The notes under the pieces were generated by a model. It made no database searches, was not told the origin of the DNA, and saw only the letters and a program-made list of their open reading frames with translations. The translations under genes and the position numbers were made by a program. DNA of 8,663 bases from positions 1 through 8,663 of the forward strand of contig JAEUJT010000297.1 of the NCBI GenBank assembly GCA_016793525.1, read 5' to 3'. The DNA comes from Archangium sp. GTDB taxonomy: Bacteria > Myxococcota > Myxococcia > Myxococcales > Myxococcaceae. Each line of letters begins with the position of its first letter. The first letter of the stretch is position 1. Positions 1 to 5,268 of the stretch are shown here, piece by piece.

Positions 1-69
1 GAAGCGAAGGACCTCGAGGCCATTCGCCCGAAGGGTTTCTTCGGCTGGCTCAAGCGGCTGTTCACGTAG
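1..69 (+). CDS. C-terminal end of an unidentified protein (5' truncated by window edge)
   Basis: An open frame enters at base 1 and reads 22 codons to a TAG stop at 67-69. The tail is mixed-charge (EAKDLEAIRPKG) and then ends in the aromatic, basic, amphipathic stretch FFGWLKRLFT. Such a tail could contact membrane or a partner, but it is too short to assign a family. The frame is supported by the absence of stops and by its position just upstream of a convergent gene. It could be a chance open frame, because 66 open bases are weak evidence in high-GC DNA. The 85 bases between this stop and the end of the convergent HMG-CoA lyase gene (70-154) hold no gene, and I see no convincing hairpin plus T-run terminator there. 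Confidence 0.5.
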   Translation, partial: EAKDLEAIRPKGFFGWLKRLFT

Positions 70-154
70 CCTTGGCCTCATGACAATGGCCCCTTGGCGT
101 CGCTGTACTTCGCTTGGGGGAATAGTGGCGTTGCTCAGCGGCCCGGCCGACTGA

Positions 155-1108
155 TCAGCCGCAGACGGGCTCGGCCTGGCGCCCACGGCTCTGCTTCTCA
201 CGTTCTCCGAGCGCGGCCTGCAGGTACTTGCCGGTGAGCTTGCGGCCGATCAGCTCTTGCGCCAGCTCGCCCGCCTCCACCAGCTTAGGGAGATCGACGC
301 CGGTCTCGATGCCCATGCCGTGCAGCATGTAGACGAGATCTTCTGTCGCCAGGTTCCCCGCGGCTCCGGGCGCGTAGGGGCAGCCGCCCAACCCGCCGAT
401 GCTGGAGTCGAACGTGGTGATGCCCATCGACAGGCCAACGAGCGCGTTCGCCAGCGCGGTCCCCCGGGTGTCATGCAGGTGGAGCGCGATGTTCTTGAGC
501 GGCACCAACTTCGACACCGCCTCGACAATCGCCTCGGTCTGCCCAGGCGTGCCCACGCCGATCGTGTCACCGAGCGACAGCTGGTAAAACCCGATGTCGA
601 CGAGCTGCTTCACCACCTCGACCACGCGCTCGACCGGCACCAGGCCCTCGTACGGGCAGCCCCACACCGTCGACAGGTAGCAGCGCACCTGCATACCCGC
701 GGCGCGCGCTCCCTCAGCTACTTCACGTGCGGTCGCCACCGCTTCGGCCACCGACTTGTTGATGTTCTTCTTCGAGTACGACTCGGTCACCGAGAGAAAC
801 ACCGCCGCCTCTCGCAGCCCGGCGCTCTTGGCGCGCTCGAGGCCCTTGAGGTTCGGCACCAGCCCAGTGAAATGGACGTCGGGGGTGTGTTTCACGAGGC
901 CGAGCAGCTTCTCGGCGTCGGCGAGCTGGGGAATCCACCGGGGGGACACGAACGACGTCACCTCGATGCGCTTCAACCCGGCCGCCTCGAGCGCTTCGAT
1001 CAGCTTGGCTTTCGCGGGCGTGGTGAGCGTGCGCAGCTCATTCTGCAGGCCATCGCGCGGGCCGACCTCGTACACCTCGACCCGCTTTGGAAACGACGCG
1101 GTTTTCAC
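155..1108 (-). CDS. Hydroxymethylglutaryl-CoA lyase
   Basis: Cleaves 3-hydroxy-3-methylglutaryl-CoA to acetyl-CoA and acetoacetate, the last step of leucine breakdown; a cytoplasmic, divalent-metal enzyme of the DRE-TIM metallolyase superfamily. The protein has 317 residues. Family hallmarks are all visible: EVGPRDGLQNE at 14-24 (catalytic Arg18, metal ligand Asp19), the metal-binding HLHD at 210-213 (His210, His212) and the lyase signature GGLGGCPYAPGA at 238-249 with catalytic Cys243. The spacing of these residues equals that of human R41/D42/H233/H235/C266 with a constant offset of 23, so there is no indel between them. The C-terminus carries a hydrophilic tail with a late Cys316. The start is GTG at 1108, inside a GTGA overlap with the stop of the upstream methyltransferase. 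GGTGAG lies just before it with short spacing, which suggests translational coupling. It is the last gene of a three-gene minus-strand unit. The symbol could be mvaB or hmgL; I cannot choose one from sequence. Confidence 0.95.
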   Translation of the reverse strand: MKTASFPKRVEVYEVGPRDGLQNELRTLTTPAKAKLIEALEAAGLKRIEVTSFVSPRWIPQLADAEKLLGLVKHTPDVHFTGLVPNLKGLERAKSAGLREAAVFLSVTESYSKKNINKSVAEAVATAREVAEGARAAGMQVRCYLSTVWGCPYEGLVPVERVVEVVKQLVDIGFYQLSLGDTIGVGTPGQTEAIVEAVSKLVPLKNIALHLHDTRGTALANALVGLSMGITTFDSSIGGLGGCPYAPGAAGNLATEDLVYMLHGMGIETGVDLPKLVEAGELAQELIGRKLTGKYLQAALGEREKQSRGRQAEPVCG

Positions 1109-1857
1109 GGCTCACCACGTTTCACGGCGCCGACGATGACGTCAGGAGAGCCGTCGTGCACGTCTTGCCCCTCGAGGCCGCCGTACGTCCACACCATGTC
1201 GAGCCCGGCGTCGTGCAGAAGAACCTCCAACCGCTCGATGGGATAGTACCGAATGAAGAACGTCGCAGCCATGACACGCCCATCGGGCAGGTGCAGCTCG
1301 CGGCGCACGTCGTCTCGGCCACGGGTCGCGTCGTAGGTGACGTTCTCCACCAGCCGGCTACCGTCGGGGAGCAGGTTGTCGTAGCTCGAGATCGGCTGCG
1401 CCGCGGCCCACGCCCAATAGGAGTTGTGAAAGATCAACCCGCCGCCCGGCTTGAGGCACCGCGCCAGCTCTGAAAACAGCGGCCCATGCTGCACGTCGTC
1501 GAAGGTGAACAGGGTGTTGTACCAGGCGTACGCCCCGGCGAAGGCGCCGTCTCGAAACGGGAGGCGAAAGAAGTCACCCCGGGTCACGGGCGCGGCGTCG
1601 CACACCTCGAGCAGCGAGCCCGCGTCGAGATCGAGGCCCACGTAGGGTCTCACCTTGCCCTGCAGGTGGCGGAGGTGCCGACCGTGCCCACACCCGACGT
1701 CGAGCACGGGCCCTTCGACCGGGAGCTCGTTGAACTTCTGATCGAGGAAGGTGACCTCGGCGCCGGTGACCACATCACTCAAAAACGGCCGGGTGCTGCG
1801 CAGGTAGAGCTCGCCGAAGAACGGCGATTCGCCTTCAGTCGTCGTCGGCGCTGTCAT
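1105..1857 (-). CDS. Class I SAM-dependent methyltransferase
   Basis: A 250-residue Rossmann-fold methyltransferase of the Methyltransf_11/25 kind, expected in the cytoplasm; the substrate is unknown. Motif I is VLDVGCGHG at 51-59. The acidic residue that binds the adenosine ribose is in GLDLD at 74-78. The motif II/III region is LPFRDGAFAGAYAW at 99-112, and the post-strand loop is CLKPGGGLIF at 134-143. The C-terminal part, YYPIERLEVLLHDAGL at 194-209, is the usual helix after the core of small-molecule methyltransferases. I chose ATG at 1857 because the first family-like residues follow it. The frame is open much further upstream, to about 2148, but that part is low-complexity and lies antiparallel-free over the coding sequence of the upstream gene, so it is a shadow. 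The start overlaps the upstream gene by 23 bp and the stop overlaps the HMG-CoA lyase GTG by 4 bp. The ribosome binding site is weak (GGCGGCGACG before ATG), in line with coupled translation. Confidence 0.88.
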   Translation of the reverse strand: MTAPTTTEGESPFFGELYLRSTRPFLSDVVTGAEVTFLDQKFNELPVEGPVLDVGCGHGRHLRHLQGKVRPYVGLDLDAGSLLEVCDAAPVTRGDFFRLPFRDGAFAGAYAWYNTLFTFDDVQHGPLFSELARCLKPGGGLIFHNSYWAWAAAQPISSYDNLLPDGSRLVENVTYDATRGRDDVRRELHLPDGRVMAATFFIRYYPIERLEVLLHDAGLDMVWTYGGLEGQDVHDGSPDVIVGAVKRGEP

Positions 1858-2959
1858 CGTCGCCGCCGGTGGCTTGGACTTTGGAAGTGTCGACTTGAAG
1901 CGCCCCATCGGCGTTCCATTCCATCCGAACTCCGGGAGGAAGGGCCAAGAATCGAACAAGGTCGGGCATCTGATGTGCGAGGTCACCGAGCGAGACCACG
2001 CCCGGCTCGAGCCCATCGCCGACCACGCGGCTGGAGAACGACCACCCGCTGTCATTCGCCTTCTCGGGCTCGGTGCGCCAGGCGGAGAGCGAGCGAAGCT
2101 CGTGTACGGCGCCGCGGACCCGCGCGGTGGTGGCCGCGTACGGCGCATCGCCGGTGACGTCGTATTCCTCGAGTACGAGCCGCTGCTCCAAGGCGCGCTG
2201 GAGCGGCAGCGTCAGATCGTGGCGCTCCGAGCGGGGCTCCCCCAGCTGCGCGAAGACCTCGAGGGCGCCTACGCCGGGGAAGATCGTCTCCGGCAGCAAC
2301 TGCTGCATCACGGGAGGATGCCAGCCGCGCAGCGGGCCTCCCGCGTCGGCGCCTTCGGCCGCGTGAAAGACGATGCGCTCGAAGCCGAACGCCATGGACT
2401 GGCCGTGCTCGACGCGCGCCGGGTGATCCATGACCCAATCGGCGAGGTGCCCGCACATCAGCGCCGCCTCATCGAGGAGCGGCTTGCCCTGAAAAGCGAA
2501 CGACACCTCGCGCTGCCCCAGCTTGGCCAAGCCGAAGGTCTCGGCGCGGTACCCGTGGTCACCCATGTCGGTGAAGCCCACCGAGAACAGATCTTCAGGC
2601 AGCGGATCATCGGGCAGCGCGTTCGCGGCTTCGCTCAGCGGAAAAGGCCAGAGCCGCAGCACGTCGAGTGAGTACCCTTTGACCCCGTCGACCGCGTCGA
2701 GCAGCGCCTGACGAACGTCGACGAAAAACGGCGTGCTGGGGCCGCGGACCGTGCGCGAAAACCCCAGCAAGAATCCACGCTTCGGCTTGAACCGGTTGAA
2801 CGGGCCGACGTGAGGGCCGAAGAGCTGATCGCCGTTCACGGGCTTGAAGATCTCGCCCATCTCGCCAAAAAACACGTCGACCCCAGGGGGTGGGTCGAAC
2901 GAGTCCGTCGGGGAACCGCCGTCGGTGTAGATCGCGAAGAAGCAACGCAGCGTTGGCAC
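1835..2959 (-). CDS. Unrecognised 374-aa protein, possible DUF2185 (Imm33)-like C-terminus, acidic tail
   Basis: No firm family call. There is no signal peptide or membrane segment, so it is probably cytoplasmic. The middle (about 135-192, FGLAKLGQREVSFAFQG and on to HGQSMAFG) recalls the layout of DUF4261, with a conserved Gly-rich, helix-then-HGxxxxFG pattern. The C-terminal part has DSGWSF at 303-308 and PDLVRFLALPPG at 342-353. These resemble the DSGW...PxxxxxLxxPxG pattern of DUF2185, one of the immunity-protein families (Imm33) of polymorphic toxin systems. This is from memory of the families, not a search. The last residues are GGDDDSADDD, a strongly acidic tail encoded where the gene overlaps the methyltransferase start. 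The start is GTG at 2959: an in-frame TGA at 2966-2968 excludes anything longer, and GAGAAG sits directly upstream. It is the first gene of the unit with the methyltransferase and HMG-CoA lyase. No toxin gene is visible nearby. Confidence 0.8.
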   Translation of the reverse strand: MPTLRCFFAIYTDGGSPTDSFDPPPGVDVFFGEMGEIFKPVNGDQLFGPHVGPFNRFKPKRGFLLGFSRTVRGPSTPFFVDVRQALLDAVDGVKGYSLDVLRLWPFPLSEAANALPDDPLPEDLFSVGFTDMGDHGYRAETFGLAKLGQREVSFAFQGKPLLDEAALMCGHLADWVMDHPARVEHGQSMAFGFERIVFHAAEGADAGGPLRGWHPPVMQQLLPETIFPGVGALEVFAQLGEPRSERHDLTLPLQRALEQRLVLEEYDVTGDAPYAATTARVRGAVHELRSLSAWRTEPEKANDSGWSFSSRVVGDGLEPGVVSLGDLAHQMPDLVRFLALPPGVRMEWNADGALQVDTSKVQATGGDDDSADDD

Positions 2960-3033
2960 GGCTTCTCAAGTGTACGAATGACCGGCCGCGCTTGCGAGGA
3001 ATCTTCAACCAGTTGATTTCAGTGACACTGGAA
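2960..3033 (-). promoter_or_regulatory. Probable promoter region for the three-gene unit ending in HMG-CoA lyase
   Basis: These 74 bases are the only gap of note within the minus-strand block, so a promoter, a processing site or a terminator is expected here. On the minus strand a TTGAAG element lies just after the palindrome, and TACACT lies close to the start codon. Their separation of about 28 bases is too wide for one ordinary sigma-70 promoter, so I do not name boxes. Read-through from the aminotransferase gene is also possible. Confidence 0.3.
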
Positions 3034-3036
3034 TCA
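3014..3036. repeat. 23-bp near-perfect palindrome over the aminotransferase stop codon
   Basis: The arms TGATTTCAGTG (3014-3024) and CACTGGAATCA (3026-3036) are reverse complements with one mismatch in 11 positions and a single central base (3025). The right arm contains the TGA stop of the aminotransferase, read on the minus strand. The left arm lies in the 74-bp gap before the next gene. No T-run follows on either strand, so an intrinsic terminator is not well supported. The symmetric shape and one-base centre fit a binding site for a dimeric regulator better. In minus-strand orientation the site is 55 bases or more upstream of the GTG at 2959, where a promoter for the three downstream genes would be expected. 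Function is inferred only. Confidence 0.5.
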
Positions 3037-4236
3037 GCGAAGTCGAGGCGGGAGGGTCGCCAGTCGGCGTGCACCCTCTTCCAGCACGGCGTCGCTCTTA
3101 CAGAAGGCAAAGCGGGCCAGCGTCGCGAGATGTGGGCGCGTGTCGGCGCTGCAGAAGACCGAGGGGGGAATGGCGGCGACCTTGGCCGAGGTGGTGAGCC
3201 AGCGGCAGAACGCGACGTCGTCTTCGAAGCCGGCCGAGGCCACATCGGCGATGACGAAATACGTGCCTTCGCACGGGAGCGGCATGAAGCCCGCGGCGGC
3301 CAGCGCGTTCGCCACCAGTTGGTGCCGGCGCCGGTAGTCGTCTCGGAAGCCGGAGAAGTACGAATCGGGCAACGCGAGGGCCTTGGCGATGGCCGCTTGA
3401 AACGGCGCTGCCGTGGCGAACGTCACCCACTGATGGGCCTTCTGCACCGCCGCCAGCAACGGCGCGGGCCCGAGCGCCCAGCCGATCTTCCACCCGGTGA
3501 AGGAGAAGCTCTTGCCGCCGCTGGAGATGGTGACCGTGCGCTTGCCCACCTGCCCCACCGTCGCCGGCCGCACGTGCACCGCGGGCTCGAACACCAGGTG
3601 CTCGTACACCTCGTCGCTCAGCAGCACCGCGTCGAACCGCTCGACGAGCGCTCCGATGAGGGCGATCTCCTCGCGAGTGAACACCTTGCCCGTGGGGTTG
3701 TGGGGCGTGTTCAGCATCACCAGCGCGGTTCGCTCTGAAAACGCCGCCGCGAGCTCGGCTTCATCGAACCACCAACGGGCGTGCGCCGCGTCGGGAGCTC
3801 GTAAGCGCACATACTTCGGAACGCCTCCAGCCATGCGCACGCTGGCGTCGTAGGAGTCGTAATACGGCTCGAACAGCACCACCTCGTCGCCCGGGTCGAC
3901 GAAGGCCATGACGGTGTCGAAGATCGCCTCGGTCGCGCCGCTGGTGACCACCACCTCACTCGCCGGGTCGACGGTCTGCCCGTAGAAGCGCGTGGCGTGC
4001 GCGGCCACGGCCTCGCGGAGGGCCACCGCTCCGGTGGTGATCGCGTACTGATTGACGCCGCCGCGAATGGCGGAGATCGCCGCGTCGCGAATCTCCTCGG
4101 GCCCATCGAAGTCGGGGAAGCCCTGCCCCAGGTTCACCGCCCCGCTGGCCAGGGCGAGGCGCGACATCTCGGTGAAGATGGTGGTGCCGAACGAGGCGAC
4201 GCGCGCGCTCTGCGCCGTACCCTCACCGCCGGTCAT
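3034..4236 (-). CDS. PLP-dependent aminotransferase, kynurenine / methionine / cysteine-conjugate type
   Basis: A class I/II (fold type I) PLP aminotransferase of 400 residues, the usual length. It resembles the kynurenine aminotransferase / YbdL / cysteine-S-conjugate beta-lyase subgroup, which transfers amino groups from kynurenine, methionine, glutamine or aromatic amino acids to a 2-oxo acid in the cytoplasm. Visible hallmarks are NLGQGFPDF at 35-43, TSGATEAIF at 98-106 (cofactor phosphate region) and FEPYYDSY at 122-129. TPHNPTGK at 177-184 carries the cofactor-ring Asn180, and SDEVYEHL at 207-214 has Asp208 and Tyr211. SSGGKSFSFTGWKIGW at 238-253 holds the Schiff-base Lys242, and Arg375 in LARFAFCK is the substrate-carboxylate Arg. 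All key residues are present, so it should be active. ATG at 4236 lies in an ATGA overlap with the upstream membrane protein, with GGGTGA four bases before it. A longer open frame to 4752 is Arg-rich shadow sequence. The exact substrate cannot be read from sequence. Confidence 0.92.
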   Translation of the reverse strand: MTGGEGTAQSARVASFGTTIFTEMSRLALASGAVNLGQGFPDFDGPEEIRDAAISAIRGGVNQYAITTGAVALREAVAAHATRFYGQTVDPASEVVVTSGATEAIFDTVMAFVDPGDEVVLFEPYYDSYDASVRMAGGVPKYVRLRAPDAAHARWWFDEAELAAAFSERTALVMLNTPHNPTGKVFTREEIALIGALVERFDAVLLSDEVYEHLVFEPAVHVRPATVGQVGKRTVTISSGGKSFSFTGWKIGWALGPAPLLAAVQKAHQWVTFATAAPFQAAIAKALALPDSYFSGFRDDYRRRHQLVANALAAAGFMPLPCEGTYFVIADVASAGFEDDVAFCRWLTTSAKVAAIPPSVFCSADTRPHLATLARFAFCKSDAVLEEGARRLATLPPRLR

Positions 4237-4739
4237 TCGATCACCCGGCTCGCGAAGACCAACGCCGCCGCCAGGGCTAGGAGCGAAAGCACGAGCAGAA
4301 CGGAGACAACGATTCGGCGCTTGTTGGGCCGGGCGATCTTGCGCGTGCGGGTGCGCAGCGGGAGCGGCTTGGCGGGCACCAACAGCTCGCGGAGGTGGGT
4401 GATGAGGCGATCGTCTCCGGTGTACGAGGTCAGCCCGGTGATCGCGCGTTCGAGGCGCAACGCATCGACCGACACGTCGTCGTCGACCCGCCCTTCTTTC
4501 TTCACGGCGGTGCGTACGCCGTGCTCGCGCTCCCAGCGAACCACGTCGTCGAACATCACCAGCTCGTGCTGCTTCACCTGCCCGGAGGCGTCGATGGTGC
4601 TGACCAGCTGCACATCGTCGTACGGCCGGTGCCAGACGGTGCGCAGCCCCAGCGCATCGGGCGGAGACTCGACGGCGCGCACGCGGAACATGGCCTCGAA
4701 GGCGGCCCGTCGCTCGGTGGCTGATTCGCTTCGCGGCAT
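4233..4739 (-). CDS. Unrecognised 168-aa protein with a single C-terminal membrane anchor
   Basis: I do not recognise the family. Residues 1-125 are soluble, charged and mixed alpha/beta in look, for example LRTVWHRPYDDVQLVSTID at 32-50 and a run of acidic and basic residues at 78-100. A basic stretch (RTRTRKIARPNKRR, 129-142) is followed by one hydrophobic helix at about 143-163 (IVVSVLLVLSLLALAAALVF) and a five-residue tail. By the positive-inside rule the N-terminal domain should be cytoplasmic, which makes it a tail-anchored protein. ATG at 4739 is set by a good ribosome binding site, GGTGGAG, seven bases upstream. Longer in-frame versions would run into the upstream lipoprotein gene. It begins 16 bases after that gene's stop and its own stop overlaps the aminotransferase start by 4 bp, so the three are probably cotranscribed. 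A scaffold or sensor role at the inner membrane is a guess. Confidence 0.8.
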   Translation of the reverse strand: MPRSESATERRAAFEAMFRVRAVESPPDALGLRTVWHRPYDDVQLVSTIDASGQVKQHELVMFDDVVRWEREHGVRTAVKKEGRVDDDVSVDALRLERAITGLTSYTGDDRLITHLRELLVPAKPLPLRTRTRKIARPNKRRIVVSVLLVLSLLALAAALVFASRVIE

Positions 4740-4746
4740 TATCGCT

Positions 4747-4753
4747 CTCCACC
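4747..4753 (-). promoter_or_regulatory. Ribosome binding site that fixes the start of the tail-anchored protein
   Basis: On the minus strand GGTGGAG lies seven bases before ATG 4739, just after the lipoprotein stop at 4756-4758. It is a near-consensus Shine-Dalgarno sequence and excludes the longer readings of this frame. Confidence 0.7.
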
Positions 4754-4755
4754 TA

Positions 4756-5226
4756 TCAACGAATGCAGGCCGACTGACACAGCTTGGCGCACGCGCGCGG
4801 CACACCTCCGTCGCGGCATATGGAGGTGGTGGGACATTCGACGATCTCCACGCCTCCGTCTGGGTCGCAGACCGCCGCGAACTTCGCTGGCAGCCCCACT
4901 CCGGGCGGAGCTGTCGCGCAATAGCCCGCGTCACCTGAAGCGCAACTCGGCGCGTCGGGGCCGATGTGGCGGACTCGATAGGCGTCGCACGTGGGCCGCT
5001 CGAACCTCAAGCAGGAGGAGATGTCGAGCGCTTCGTCTGGAGATCCTGGCTCGGCGTCTGACACGCAGTCGTGGCACTCGCCGTACGCGCAGTCACCGGT
5101 GCACGAGGTGAGGAGGTTGACCTCGCGCGTGCCGGCATCGACGGCGGGTCCAGCGTCGACCGGTTCTTTGACGGAGGCCAGACAGCCGGTCATCACCACC
5201 GCCATCACGGTCAGGACTCTCGCCAT
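4756..5226 (-). CDS. Small Cys-rich lipoprotein
   Basis: A 156-residue putative lipoprotein of unknown function. The N-terminus MARVLTVMAVVMTGC gives a short hydrophobic signal with Arg3 as the only charge, then a lipobox-like MTGC, so Cys15 should be lipidated. The following segment, KEPVDAGPAVDAGTRE, looks like a flexible linker. The mature part then carries 14 further cysteines, many in short CxxxC- or CxxC-like spacings (SCTGDCAYGECHDC near 42-55). This suggests a compact disulfide-bonded domain outside the inner membrane. ATG 5226 is preferred over an upstream in-frame GTG at 5244 because GGAGGT lies five bases before it. It is the first gene of the minus-strand block, and a second lipoprotein starts divergently only 42 bp away. 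Similar short Cys- and Asp/Gly-rich lipoproteins are common in myxobacteria (established in general, not checked here). It may be an envelope partner of the divergent PHP protein. Confidence 0.82.
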   Translation of the reverse strand: MARVLTVMAVVMTGCLASVKEPVDAGPAVDAGTREVNLLTSCTGDCAYGECHDCVSDAEPGSPDEALDISSCLRFERPTCDAYRVRHIGPDAPSCASGDAGYCATAPPGVGLPAKFAAVCDPDGGVEIVECPTTSICRDGGVPRACAKLCQSACIR

Positions 5227-5268
5227 GGGCACCTCCCTTACCACTGCCGCCCAGGGTATGACGCCGCC
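5227..5268. promoter_or_regulatory. 42-bp divergent control region between two lipoprotein genes
   Basis: This is all the non-coding DNA between the starts at 5226 (minus) and 5269 (plus). It includes the GGAGGT site of the minus gene and a weak AGGG at 5253-5256 upstream of the plus gene. Two ordinary promoters cannot fit without overlapping each other or reaching into the coding sequences. TTGACG at 5168-5173 is a possible -35 element for the plus gene, but no good -10 follows at 16-18 bases, so I do not call it. Confidence 0.45.
5231..5236 (-). promoter_or_regulatory. Ribosome binding site that fixes the start of the Cys-rich lipoprotein
   Basis: GGAGGT on the minus strand, five bases before ATG 5226 when counted from GGAGG. 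It is the strongest Shine-Dalgarno sequence in the window and decides against the GTG at 5244, which would lie upstream of it. Confidence 0.75.

Noticed and set aside
70..154. Possible terminator between the convergent genes near the left edge
   Set aside because: Only short G/C-rich palindromes (for example CTGATCAG at 151-158); no stem followed by a T-run on either strand.
257..1246. 329-codon plus-strand open frame antisense to HMG-CoA lyase
   Set aside because: Arg/His/Leu-rich composition typical of a GC-rich antisense shadow; the minus frame has full catalytic motifs.
1874..2671. 265-codon plus-strand open frame antisense to the 374-aa protein
   Set aside because: Low-complexity, no motif, and lies wholly within a better-supported gene of the other strand.
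2954..2968. TGGCAC on the plus strand, resembling part of a sigma-54 promoter
   Set aside because: The -12 half does not match (CTCA instead of TTGCA) and no plus-strand gene follows.
4237..4752. Upstream extension of the aminotransferase frame to 4752
   Set aside because: 172 extra residues are Arg-rich and overlap the tail-anchored gene entirely; the family starts near ATG 4236.
5071..5268. N-terminal extension of the PHP lipoprotein to 5071
   Set aside because: It would read through the divergent lipoprotein and its ribosome binding site, and would displace the lipobox from the N-terminus.
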